DNA of 64,000 nt from NCBI RefSeq assembly GCF_023333595.1, contig NZ_JAIQZM010000004.1, positions 168,717-232,716 of the forward strand, read 5' to 3'. Both the position numbers and the translations under genes were made by a program. Positions 8,846-15,836 of the stretch are shown piece by piece; position 1 is the stretch's first letter; each line of letters starts with the position of its first letter. The notes beneath the pieces were generated by a model. It saw nothing but the letters and a program-made list of their open reading frames with translations, was not told the origin of the DNA and did not search any database. This DNA comes from Argonema galeatum A003/A1 (GTDB taxonomy: Bacteria; Cyanobacteriota; Cyanobacteriia; Cyanobacteriales; Aerosakkonemataceae).

Positions 8846-9271
8846 TCAACTCTCCTTAAATTTAGGATAGATTTCAAACGCTAATTGTGACCCATAAAAA
8901 CAAACATCAAACTCAGTAAAAAAATTAGTTCTTCCTAAAAGAATCGGAATATTATTCACATTAGTCCAAGCAAAAGCTAACTGAACTGGCTCAAAGTCCC
9001 CTACTGTTGCCAAAACTAATAACCCCTTTGCTTCAGCACTTGCTAAATTACCCGCTAAAGTAACAGAAAATCTTTGCTCTTCCCAAATTGCTCCTAATTG
9101 TAACCCAATATTATACGGCAAAACATTAATACTAGCTCCTGTATCCAGTAAACCCATAACATCAACAGAACGATTTTGATAAGTTAGTGTTAAAGGCAAA
9201 TACGGAACATTAGCTAAAACACCAAACTCATCTCGTTTAGGTTGAAAAGGATATCGCCTAGCATTAAACAT
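8846..9271 (-). CDS. Retropepsin-like aspartic protease family protein
   Basis: The 141-aa protein contains the single-domain aspartic protease motif LLDTGASINVLP around residues 41-52 and a C-terminal ILLGRTNFFTEFDV segment matching the hydrophobic Gly motif of retropepsin-like proteins. Such enzymes act as dimers (family knowledge). No signal peptide is visible, so it is probably cytoplasmic. It overlaps the upstream 72-aa gene by 8 bp, suggesting a two-gene operon. Two other retropepsin-like genes occur at 35103 and 35964. The substrate is unknown. Confidence 0.75.
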   Translation of the reverse strand: MFNARRYPFQPKRDEFGVLANVPYLPLTLTYQNRSVDVMGLLDTGASINVLPYNIGLQLGAIWEEQRFSVTLAGNLASAEAKGLLVLATVGDFEPVQLAFAWTNVNNIPILLGRTNFFTEFDVCFYGSQLAFEIYPKFKES

Positions 9272-9482
9272 TTTGAGTTTGCTTCTGTTCTATTTCTAGT
9301 AACTTCATTAGTTGTTCTGCTGCCAGATGAGATGTATGCACTGCACCAATAATTTCGGCGGCTTCATTACCGATGATAATTCCTTCGTCTTTCGCCAATT
9401 CAGCCGTTAAAAACTGGAGCAATTGAAATTTATCAGCACGAGATAACTGCCGAAGTTGTGTTAATAATTCAGGATTTGACAT
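9264..9482 (-). CDS. Small helical protein cotranscribed with the retropepsin-like protein
   Basis: This 72-aa protein opens with PELLTQLRQLSRADKFQLLQ, a helical pattern common in small cyanobacterial proteins that accompany antitoxins or proteases. It ends inside the start of the retropepsin-like gene (8-bp overlap). It might be a regulator, substrate or antitoxin-like partner of the protease; no function can be assigned from the sequence. Confidence 0.6.
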   Translation of the reverse strand: MSNPELLTQLRQLSRADKFQLLQFLTAELAKDEGIIIGNEAAEIIGAVHTSHLAAEQLMKLLEIEQKQTQNV

Positions 9483-9606
9483 ACAACAACCTTGAATTTA
9501 TTTTTGTATCTTAGCACTACCCCAAGGATTTCACCAAACCCTCTAACTCCTCTGCATCGATCGCGTAGCGTCTCGTAGGGAATCGCAGGAAATTCGATAA
9601 CCCCAA

Positions 9607-9743
9607 TAACCCCGCCAACCATATTTACCTACAACTAATCAAAAAATACCACTGCCCCAAATCCACAGAAGGATATTTTAAGTACATTTCACCTACGGTA
9701 CGCTATCCTAACGCGATACTACTGACGCAACGCTACGCGATCG
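9607..9743 (+). pseudogene. Second decayed copy of an unknown gene plus repeat copy C
   Basis: The frame YLQLIKKYHCPKSTEGYFK continues into YISPTVRYPNAILLTQRYAI without a start or stop that would make a gene. It shares KxHHCPKSTEG-type sequence with 7984-8163. Bases 9695-9743 also match the end of the dispersed repeat copies A and B. The gap 9483-9844 holds nothing else I can support. Confidence 0.35.
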
Positions 9744-9844
9744 TTCAGCACTGCCATCTCAGCACAGGATAAGTTTTCTGTCAACTCTTCTGGTTTCGGT
9801 TTTAGAAGGTTGGGGGCTTTCGTCCGTCCCCTGCATTGGGGTTG

Positions 9845-10123
9845 TTATACTGCTGACTGCTCGCCACCGCCTTCTATGTAACGACGCAAGACCGAGTTGA
9901 TTAAAGCTTTATATTCTCCGCCTTGAGCTTGGAACCACTTCAAAACATCTGGATCGATCTGAACTAGGCGCTGTGCTTGAGACGCGGGAATTCTTAAAGT
10001 AGCCTTCTCAAAAAACTCTTCCGTCAACGGTGGAATGTCAGAGTAATCAATCCCTTCATCTTCCATCGCCTCCAGTGCTGTCCAATTAGTACGAGAGGTA
10101 TTGCTCAAGTCTTTGGCGCTCAT
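9845..10123 (-). CDS. brnA: BrnA-family antitoxin
   Basis: BrnA antitoxins neutralise BrnT RNase toxins and repress their operon through a ribbon-helix-helix fold. This 92-aa protein has the family's IDYSDIPPLTEEFF segment followed by VQIDPDVLKWFQAQGGEYKA, the conserved BrnA core. It overlaps the upstream brnT by 38 bp. The antitoxin frame is intact although its toxin is frameshifted. A second BrnA lies at 15172-15426. Confidence 0.85.
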   Translation of the reverse strand: MSAKDLSNTSRTNWTALEAMEDEGIDYSDIPPLTEEFFEKATLRIPASQAQRLVQIDPDVLKWFQAQGGEYKALINSVLRRYIEGGGEQSAV

Positions 10124-10365
10124 ATCGATTTGCCCTTCGTGCTGAAATGATCCGAATCACGTTATTCTGCCGTTCTGTCCAAACAACAACCGCTATGCCG
10201 TTACCGAGGAAACCGATACCGAAGCAACGGTCTTCGCCGTAATCAAAACGATCGTCTAGCTCAATTAGCATTGGACTATCAAACATCTCAGAGACATCTG
10301 CTTTCATCAATCTCATGTTTGCGAATATTTTCTAGATTCTTCGCTTCATCCCACTCAAACTGCAT
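10086..10365 (-). pseudogene. brnT: BrnT-family toxin, frameshifted near codon 21
   Basis: From an ATG at 10365 the frame reads MQFEWDEAKNLENIRKHEID, the textbook start of BrnT, then hits a stop at 10288-10290. The rest of the family sequence (ADVSEMFDSPMLI, then GIGFLGNGIAVVVWTE and IRIISARRANRYERQ) continues in another frame to 10086. A single indel around 10300-10310 explains this. A shortened product starting at an internal ATG (10316) lacks the conserved N-terminal strand and helix and is unlikely to be an active RNase. Confidence 0.8.
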
Positions 10366-10445
10366 GAAAATCTGGAAATGCTAATTAGGCTGCCTCTATT
10401 ATCGTGCATTCTGCCCAGGCTTTAGCGTAGCTGACGAACGGCATT

Positions 10446-10588
10446 CGCATATCTCAATGCTACAGCCTGATCTCCTTGTTGCAGAAAGCCTGTCTGCTGA
10501 TGTTTGCCTCGGATACTCGATCGGGATCTGCGATCGCTTACGGTACGCTATCCTAACGCGATACTGCTGAAGCAGCGCTACGCGATCG
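10446..10588. repeat. Dispersed repeat, copy B
   Basis: This matches copy A at 8229-8386 over nearly its full length, with one gap of about 15 bp. The end (CTATCCTAACGCGATACTGC, then GAAGCAGCGCTACGCGATCG) is shared with the short copy at 9695-9743. A minus-strand open frame across it (10399-10596) is rejected as a by-product of the repeat. Confidence 0.65.
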
Positions 10589-10637
10589 CATCTCAACTTC
10601 AGACTGTAACAAATCCTGGCGATCGCGATCGATGCTT

Positions 10638-11210
10638 TTAATCAAACTCAACTAAGTCGTAAATTTCACTGAGGGCAATTTGCAAATTTACTGAAGACAG
10701 CGACAAAACTGCATCAACGGATTGAGACTCAGTTAACAGCCAGCCATCAGGAGTTTTGCGGTACTGGATCACATGAATTTTATATTGATCGATGAGGATA
10801 TATTCTTGTAATTCAGGAATTGACCTATAGGCATCAAATTTTTCTCCTTTATCATAATCCTGAGTTGATTTTGATAAGCTTTCTGCAATTACGCTCGGAT
10901 TGGTGACAGTGGTATTGCTATCATCAGTAAAAATCGGACTACCTGCAATTAACATGACATCGGGATAGGTATAGCGGCGGTTGCGCGGTATCCACAGCCG
11001 CATATCGTTGATAAATACTCGATATGATTGCCCTTTCAAAGCTAACCGCAACTGCATCGCTAAGTTCAATGAAATTTGATTATGATTGGCAGTTCCACCT
11101 GTCATTGGTACTATTTCTCCATCAAGGTATTCGCTTTTAATTTCGGCTACTTCCTCTAAGGCTAAATATTCTTCTGGAGTATAGTAACTGGTTTTGGTTT
11201 GTATTAGCAT
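10638..11210 (-). CDS. Uma2-family putative endonuclease (DUF820)
   Basis: Uma2 proteins are PD-(D/E)XK-like nucleases amplified in cyanobacteria, often linked to mobile DNA. The family landmarks are in order: YTPEEYLALEE, SEYLDGEIVPM, a DMRLWIP strand, YPDVMLIAG carrying the conserved aspartate, and a IAESLSKSTQDYDKGEKF segment with the catalytic Glu. The usual IVEVLSPST is changed to IAESLSKST, keeping the Glu. The length of 190 aa is normal. A second Uma2 gene starts 200 bp away on the other strand. Confidence 0.9.
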   Translation of the reverse strand: MLIQTKTSYYTPEEYLALEEVAEIKSEYLDGEIVPMTGGTANHNQISLNLAMQLRLALKGQSYRVFINDMRLWIPRNRRYTYPDVMLIAGSPIFTDDSNTTVTNPSVIAESLSKSTQDYDKGEKFDAYRSIPELQEYILIDQYKIHVIQYRKTPDGWLLTESQSVDAVLSLSSVNLQIALSEIYDLVEFD

Positions 11211-11411
11211 ATTTAGCTCTCCATTGTGGATAATATGTAAATATTATCATACTCTAATTTAAACGACTCCAAAATATCACTGTTTATGCGTAAGGGTTCA
11301 AAATCATAGATGATTGATTCTAGCTTCCCGATCGCGCCAACTTCACCGCACACCCAAATCTATGATAAAATGATGTTATTGCTTTACAGCCAACGCGATC
11401 GATTACGAACC

Positions 11412-11981
11412 ATGATTACCACCGTCGAGCGCCGCTATAGTTTGGAAGAATATCGCGCGATCGAAGCAAAAGCAGAAGGACGCAGCGAATATCGTGATGG
11501 AGAAATTGTACCTATGCCCGGAGGATCGCTCAACCACAGCCGCATCGGTCGGAATATGTTGACCTATTTTACCTATCTACTCCGAGAGACTGCATTCGAG
11601 CCAATTAACAGCGATTTGCGATTGTGGATTCCCGATTATCGACGGGGAGTATATCCTGATGTGATGGTTTTTGAAGGTGAACCGCAATTAAATGGCGATC
11701 GCACTGATGAAGTCTTGAATCCCATTCTAATTGTAGAAGTGCTATCTCCTTCAACAGCAGACTACGATCGCGAAAGTAAGTTTCGGATGTATCGATCGAT
11801 TCCCAGTTTTCGGGAATATTTATTAGTTGAGCAAGATGAACCTTTTGTAGAACGCTATAGTAAGCAAGAACAAGGTTGGTTGCTCAGTGATTTTAATGAC
11901 TTGGGCCGATCGATTCCGTTGCAGTCAGTTGGGATTGAATTAGCGATCGCAGAAATTTATCGTGGTGTTGTATTTGGGTAG
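11412..11981 (+). CDS. Uma2-family putative endonuclease (DUF820), second copy
   Basis: All Uma2 motifs are present: YSLEEYRAIE, SEYRDGEIVPMPGG, DLRLWIPDYRRGVYPDVMV, ILIVEVLSPSTADYDRE and YRSIPSFREYLLVEQ. I choose the ATG at 11412 because the family normally begins 5-10 residues before the Y-x-LEEY motif; the frame is open upstream to 11310 and 11370, which are alternatives. The two Uma2 proteins differ too much to be a recent duplication. The last codons lie in a 45-bp repeat that recurs at 12842-12886. Confidence 0.9.
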   Translation: MITTVERRYSLEEYRAIEAKAEGRSEYRDGEIVPMPGGSLNHSRIGRNMLTYFTYLLRETAFEPINSDLRLWIPDYRRGVYPDVMVFEGEPQLNGDRTDEVLNPILIVEVLSPSTADYDRESKFRMYRSIPSFREYLLVEQDEPFVERYSKQEQGWLLSDFNDLGRSIPLQSVGIELAIAEIYRGVVFG

Positions 11982-12020
11982 GCGATCGATTGAATTATAA
12001 TTGAATTAGGACAACTCAAT
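11976..12020. repeat. 45-bp direct repeat flanking vapBC, left copy
   Basis: This segment, covering the uma2 stop codon and the bases after it, recurs at 12842-12886 with two mismatches. The two copies bracket the vapBC locus in direct orientation, as expected for a duplicated target or a recombination scar. Confidence 0.75.
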
Positions 12021-12067
12021 CTTATTAGTGATACTTCACCCAAGAATTATCACCCAAATGTATGCCC

Positions 12068-12472
12068 TCAAACTAACCAATTTTCTAAGCTTAGGGCTGG
12101 TACGCGCCCAAATTCACGCACATTTGCTGTAACAAGCGTCAGGTTAAGGGCTAAGGCATGGGCAGCAATCAGTAAGTCATTAGGGCTGATGGGTGTTCCT
12201 GCTTGCTCTAGGTGTCTACGAATTGCCGCATAGTGCCGATCCACAGGAGAATCGAGAGACAAAATAGGCAACACTTCAAAGATGCGTTCTAGCTGCTGAA
12301 TAAGACGGAGAGAGCCGCTTTTAGCTGCACCAAATCGCAGTTCGCACACCACAATTATACTGGTACAAATGCAGTTTTAACCTACGGCTTCGATATGCTG
12401 AAACACCAAACCTTGAGGGTGTCTTACCAAATCTGAAATGATGTTGGTATCGAGCAAATATTTATAGGTCAT
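12068..12472 (-). pseudogene. vapC: VapC PIN-domain toxin interrupted by an in-frame stop
   Basis: From ATG at 12472 the frame reads TYKYLLDTNIISDLVRHP, the catalytic start of VapC RNases, then meets TAA at 12377-12379. The same frame continues after the stop with SIIVVCELRFG (second acidic residue) and GTPISPNDLLIAAHALALN (third), ending in NVREFGRVPALSLENW. One base change would restore a full toxin of about 134 aa. The 94-codon remainder opens with GTG but lacks the first catalytic Asp. The antitoxin lies 9 bp upstream. Confidence 0.85.
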
Positions 12473-12481
12473 TGGGCAGGA

Positions 12482-12721
12482 TTAAAGCGTAATATCATCA
12501 AGTGGCAGTAGCCCTTCATCCACATTCGGAAAGTTCTCTGGAATATCTTCCAAAGTAGCGAGCAGTGACAAGAGAGAACCAGAAGAAATCGGTTCGATGA
12601 TTAATCGATTTCCTTCTTTGCGTAACAAAACTTCTGTGCTGGATAGAGTAAATTCCTGGGGAATGGTTAGGACTTGCGCTTGCCCATCCCGTAAGAGGTA
12701 AACGTGACGTAAGTTTGGCAT
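12482..12721 (-). CDS. vapB: VapB-type antitoxin
   Basis: This 79-aa protein has an AbrB-like swapped-hairpin pattern: RHVYLLRDGQAQVLTIPQEF, then LRKEGNRLIIEP, as in VapB antitoxins that bind DNA through the N-terminus and mask VapC with an acidic tail (PNVDEGLLPLDD). It is intact and lies directly upstream of the nonsense-mutated vapC, so it should still be able to repress its promoter. Confidence 0.85.
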   Translation of the reverse strand: MPNLRHVYLLRDGQAQVLTIPQEFTLSSTEVLLRKEGNRLIIEPISSGSLLSLLATLEDIPENFPNVDEGLLPLDDITL

Positions 12722-12841
12722 GAAGCAATTTCCTTGAAGTCCTAATTATTTTACCAAACTTTACCACGATCGGGACTAAAAAGAGCGGGAGTAGGTTGGG
12801 CAATGCTCACCTTATTTTAAATTATGATAAAATCTTGTTAT

Positions 12842-12886
12842 GGGTAGGCGATCGGTTGAATTATAATTGAATTAGGAAAACTCAAT
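12842..12886. repeat. 45-bp direct repeat flanking vapBC, right copy
   Basis: Right-hand copy of the repeat at 11976-12020. It duplicates the terminal bases of the uma2 gene including the stop, and immediately precedes the UPF0175 gene, where it may supply part of its upstream region. Confidence 0.75.
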
Positions 12887-12904
12887 TTCCTCCAACAAAA
12901 ACTA

Positions 12905-13150
12905 ATGAGCGTCGTAATCCCTAATGACATCCTCCAAGCAACCAAGATGACTGAGGATGAGTTAAAGCTAGAAATTGCCATCATGCTGTACAAGCAAGAG
13001 AAAATCAGTAGTGGCAAAGTCCGCGCCTGGACTAAGTTGACAGTAATTGAGTTTCAACATGAATTAGCAAAACGGGAGCTTTGCATCAATTATGATGTAG
13101 AGGATTTTCAATCGGATGTGAAAACATTACAATCAATGGGTTTGCTGTGA
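12905..13150 (+). CDS. UPF0175 family protein (antitoxin-like)
   Basis: The 81-aa protein begins with a strand (SVVIPNDIL) and then follows the UPF0175 pattern ELKLEIAIMLYKQEKISSGKVRAW, a helix-turn-helix-like region. UPF0175 proteins are usually found beside PIN/DUF3368 toxins and are thought to be antitoxins. No toxin follows here: the next 100 bp hold nothing and the next gene is on the opposite strand. It is therefore probably an orphan antitoxin. Confidence 0.75.
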   Translation: MSVVIPNDILQATKMTEDELKLEIAIMLYKQEKISSGKVRAWTKLTVIEFQHELAKRELCINYDVEDFQSDVKTLQSMGLL

Positions 13151-13255
13151 TAGGCTGCGGGGGAATAGCTGATGCCATTCCCCCGCCAAACTGGTACATC
13201 TGAAATATAGCAGACATGGCGATCGCAAACCTGATTATCGAGCTATTTCACGACA

Positions 13256-13630
13256 TTACTGACTGTCTTCTAATAAACTCTCAAGCATGGGAGTCAAGAT
13301 TTTGACAATAGGATTATTTGTAAGCTCCATTAGGGCTGCTACACCACCTGTTTTCAAGGCTTTAACGATCTTGGCTTTCGTATCAGGTTTTTTCTCGATT
13401 TCTTCCATAGCCTTTGCAGCAATATTTGCTTTCTCAACGATCGTTGTCGTTGGGTAAGTTTGGGATAAATGAGCTAAAAGCTGCTGAATTTCGGCAGATG
13501 CTTCAGCCAAATTTTGTTTTTCCTCATTTGTGAGTTTGTTAATACTATTAACAGAAATACTGCCCCCAACATAACCAGTTGAAATAACGCTGCCTACAAC
13601 ATCACGTGCATTAGTTGACTTTTCCGTCAT
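13256..13630 (-). CDS. Hypothetical protein with GSVISTGYVGGS N-terminal tag
   Basis: This is a short N-terminal Gly/Ser/Val beta-like stretch (VVGSVISTGYVGGSISVN) followed by a helical region and a C-terminal AALMELTNNPIVKILTPMLE. I do not recognise an enzyme domain. I start it at ATG 13630 because AGGA lies just upstream; the frame is open to 13651. It is the last of three minus-strand genes (14485-13256) and shares the Gly-rich tag with the C-terminus of the membrane protein upstream, suggesting a shared assembly (inference). Confidence 0.6.
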   Translation of the reverse strand: MTEKSTNARDVVGSVISTGYVGGSISVNSINKLTNEEKQNLAEASAEIQQLLAHLSQTYPTTTIVEKANIAAKAMEEIEKKPDTKAKIVKALKTGGVAALMELTNNPIVKILTPMLESLLEDSQ

Positions 13631-13682
13631 TTGTTTTTTCCTGTAATACAAGACCTGTAAATATCTCGATTCTCTGACAAAG

Positions 13683-14300
13683 TTAGATGTTGTTAACTAC
13701 ATCACCTGTAACTTGTCCAGAAATAACAGTAGACCCATAGTTTTTCTCAATGCTGATGGATTTGTCTTCAATTCGATCGATCTTAAGAGTATCAAAATTG
13801 AACTCGATAGCCTTCGGTTCATCAGAATTCATAATGTTGTATAAGGTTAAAACGATAGTCAGGACGAAATCTTTACTTTTGCTAGCAAGAATTACTTCTT
13901 CACCTGAGTTCATCCTAATTCTTAACCCGTACTGCTCCACTGTCCGACTTTTTTGCAAATTCTTATGCTCCCAAAAGAAACAACCCACAATAATCAGTAT
14001 CAAAATACCAAGACCATAGTAGAACAGCAAAATAAGTCCGAGTGCGAGTAAGAACCAATACCACTCTGGCACAGATTGATTAATCGCGTATGTCTCTGTA
14101 AGGTCAGCCAATGCAACAGTGGATATATTTCGTATTTGGTATAGTGTATTATCAAATACTACCGTGTTGTTAACTATTTTCAACAGGGGTGTCGTGATTG
14201 GCTTAACCTTATTGTCTGAATCGCTGCTCCCTTGAGGTAGAACTTGAGGTAGAAGTAGAAGTTGATGCAGTTGTGATTGTAACGACTGACCAGCTTTCAT
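13683..14300 (-). CDS. Two-segment membrane protein, DUF6232-like
   Basis: The 205-aa protein has a strand-rich region (NTVVFDNTLYQIRNISTVAL) followed by one long hydrophobic stretch, about residues 77-107 (WFLLALGLILLFYYG, then LGILILIIVGCFF), likely two short membrane passes. A cytoplasmic part carries YGLRIRMNSGEEVILASK. This order resembles DUF6232-type proteins. It ends in GSTVISGQVTGDVVNN, echoing the tag of the next gene's product. It overlaps the upstream 62-aa gene by 4 bp, so the genes form an operon. Confidence 0.65.
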   Translation of the reverse strand: MKAGQSLQSQLHQLLLLPQVLPQGSSDSDNKVKPITTPLLKIVNNTVVFDNTLYQIRNISTVALADLTETYAINQSVPEWYWFLLALGLILLFYYGLGILILIIVGCFFWEHKNLQKSRTVEQYGLRIRMNSGEEVILASKSKDFVLTIVLTLYNIMNSDEPKAIEFNFDTLKIDRIEDKSISIEKNYGSTVISGQVTGDVVNNI

Positions 14301-14485
14301 TTGAACACTCCCACAACTTGAGAGCCTATCTCAGCAAAGGCTTCCAGAATCGGATTGCCTCCGTCTGTGCTTCTCCCCTCAGACTCCCCGGAATTACTAC
14401 CATCAGCATCATCGGAGCTTAACACTCTAGCAAACTGAGAGCCTATCTCAGCAAAGCCTGCAAGAAACCAGTTTCCTTCACTCAC
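14297..14485 (-). CDS. Small acidic protein with duplicated FAEIGSQ motif
   Basis: The GTG start at 14485 has a strong ribosome site (GGAGGA about 7 bp upstream). The 62-aa product has two near-identical ends, LAGFAEIGSQFARVL and LEAFAEIGSQVVGVF, joined by a Ser/Gly/Asp-rich linker. The layout suggests two amphipathic helices on a flexible tether. It is first in the operon and overlaps the membrane protein by 4 bp. The function is unknown. Confidence 0.55.
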   Translation of the reverse strand: MSEGNWFLAGFAEIGSQFARVLSSDDADGSNSGESEGRSTDGGNPILEAFAEIGSQVVGVFK

Positions 14486-14553
14486 GGCTATCTCCTCCGG
14501 GGAAGTTGCTCTCCATAAATTTCCTACTCACGATACTAGACTGTTTGCCCGAA

Positions 14554-14626
14554 GTCTGAAAAGCGGAAAAAGACGGATCTTGCTAACTCTACGGTAAAAG
14601 TCGGATTTAGACGGATAAAGTCGGGT
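14554..14626. promoter_or_regulatory. Tandem AGTCGGAT-like repeats, 10-bp period, in a divergent promoter region
   Basis: AGTCGGAT (14599-14606), AGACGGAT (14609-14616) and AGTCGGGT (14619-14626) are spaced exactly 10 bp apart, with a further AGACGGAT at 14572-14579 and weaker matches at 14554 and 14562. One copy per helical turn is typical of sites bound by an oligomerising regulator. They lie between the divergent three-gene membrane operon and the HTH gene starting at 14653, so they could control both. The regulator is inferred, not shown. Confidence 0.55.
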
Positions 14627-14652
14627 AGAATAACCACAGTTCTCTCACATCC

Positions 14653-15162
14653 ATGCAAATGGACATTCGCGAGGTATTGCAATTTGTAGACAATGCTTTA
14701 TATGACAAAACAGGAAAACATCTCAATGACTTGCAGCGTGCAATTATCGAGGGGATGCTAAAGCGACAGAAGTATTCTGAAATTGCAGATAATTATCGTC
14801 TTACAGAAGGTCACGTTAAAGATGTGGGTTACGAACTTTTGCAAATGTTATCTGATGCCTTTGGTGAAGCCGTTGATAAAGGTAATCTTAAATCTGTCTT
14901 AGAACGGCAAGGAAATTTAAATATTTGGGGTAATACTTTTGGTAATAGCAATATAATTGGCTATATAAATCTTTGCTCCGATAAACCCACTGCTACTCCA
15001 GATGAAAGTCAGGATAAGACTTCTGGCTTTGAGCAAGCCAAGTATCAAGCCAAGATTGAAATGGTTGCTAAGTTACAACAGATTGGCTTGAGTAATGAGC
15101 AAATTGCAGATACTCTAGGGCTAGCGTTGGAGAAAGTTAAGCAGGTGAACTCGGAAGGATAA
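14653..15162 (+). CDS. HTH protein with vWA-MoxR-type N-terminal domain and Gly/Asn tag
   Basis: The first 80 or so residues (IREVLQFVDNALYDKTGKHL, then LQRAIIEGMLKRQKYSEIAD, then HVKDVGYELLQMLSDAFGE) match the sigma-region-4-like HTH domain found at the N-terminus of many cyanobacterial conflict and STAND-ATPase proteins. Normally this precedes an ATPase or effector; here it is followed by a Gly/Asn tag (GNLNIWGNTFGNSNIIGYIN) and a second short HTH-like repeat (LQQIGLSNEQIADTLGLALE). At 169 aa it is probably a regulator or adaptor. It is divergent from the membrane operon. Confidence 0.65.
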   Translation: MQMDIREVLQFVDNALYDKTGKHLNDLQRAIIEGMLKRQKYSEIADNYRLTEGHVKDVGYELLQMLSDAFGEAVDKGNLKSVLERQGNLNIWGNTFGNSNIIGYINLCSDKPTATPDESQDKTSGFEQAKYQAKIEMVAKLQQIGLSNEQIADTLGLALEKVKQVNSEG

Positions 15163-15171
15163 GTCTGCACT

Positions 15172-15426
15172 TTACAATGCCTTGTGAGCTTCTGCATAAA
15201 TCCGCAATGCCGCAGCCATTTTCTTTCCATAATCTTCACCCTGAGTTTGGAACCAAGCCAATGTGTCAGGATCTACTTGCACAAGAACATTCAATGACGT
15301 GACAGGTTTCCACCACCGTGACTTACTGAAAACCGCCTCAGTTAATGGAGGAATATCAGATATATCAATATCCTCCTCCGTAAGTGAATCAACTTTCTCC
15401 CAGTTCGTTCTTGAGGTATTGTTCAT
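15172..15426 (-). CDS. brnA: BrnA-family antitoxin, second copy
   Basis: The 84-aa product contains the BrnA hallmarks IDISDIPPLTEAVF and VQVDPDTLAWFQTQGEDYGK. It shares the NNTSRTNW N-terminal start with the BrnA at 9845, so the two are homologues. It overlaps the remains of brnT by 38 bp. The frame is intact, but its own toxin is reduced to a C-terminal half. Confidence 0.85.
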   Translation of the reverse strand: MNNTSRTNWEKVDSLTEEDIDISDIPPLTEAVFSKSRWWKPVTSLNVLVQVDPDTLAWFQTQGEDYGKKMAAALRIYAEAHKAL

Positions 15427-15545
15427 AGAATTTTCGTTCAGAAGGCAGTGCTTTGCGAAGTGAAATAATTCGGACTGTTTCCTCGTTTGGTTCTGTGAAA
15501 ACTACAACCACAACACGCCCATCAAGCATTCCAATCCCTACTCTG
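15389..15545 (-). pseudogene. brnT: BrnT toxin remnant lacking its N-terminal half
   Basis: The frame carries SRVGIGMLDGRVVVVVFTE and VRIISLRKALPSERKFYEQY, the C-terminal half of BrnT. The homology starts immediately after the stop codon of the RelE-type toxin gene (15546), and the conserved FEWDEAKN and KH region is absent. The open frame continues upstream only as antisense-like out-of-frame sequence inside relE. It looks as though a relE-type module replaced the front of brnT. Confidence 0.8.
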
Positions 15546-15836
15546 CTATTTGCGATTTTTCCAATATCCAGGCTTCCGACTGCAATGGATAACAGCCAGA
15601 ATAAGAATGTAATCCTGCTCAATTGTATAGAGAATTCCGTAGGGAAACTTGCGCGTCAAACATCGTCGAACCTCTTCATCAATTATGCTCCAACGAGTAG
15701 GAGATTCTCTGATTCGGTAGATTGCATCTTCAACTGCATCAATAAATGCTTGGGCGACCTCAGCACGCTGTTCAGCATAGTACTGAACAGCCGCAGCATA
15801 CTCAGTTAGTGCTTCAGGATGAAATACATACTTCAT
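15546..15836 (-). CDS. RelE/ParE-family toxin
   Basis: The 96-aa protein has the complete RelE/ParE fold pattern: an N-terminal KYVFHPEALTEYAAAVQYY helix pair, PTRWSIIDEEVRRCLTRKFP, GILYTIEQDYILILAVIHCS and the C-terminal RKPGYWKNR typical of the family. Such toxins are mRNA interferases or gyrase poisons. The start overlaps the antitoxin stop by 4 bp (ATGA). No broken residues are visible, so the pair is probably functional. Confidence 0.85.
   Translation of the reverse strand: MKYVFHPEALTEYAAAVQYYAEQRAEVAQAFIDAVEDAIYRIRESPTRWSIIDEEVRRCLTRKFPYGILYTIEQDYILILAVIHCSRKPGYWKNRK

Noticed and set aside
10399-10596. A 65-codon minus-strand frame
   Set aside because: It lies almost wholly within dispersed repeat copy B and has no protein-like pattern.
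15453-15809. Plus-strand open frame opposite relE
   Set aside because: Antisense shadow of the RelE/ParE gene and the brnT remnant.
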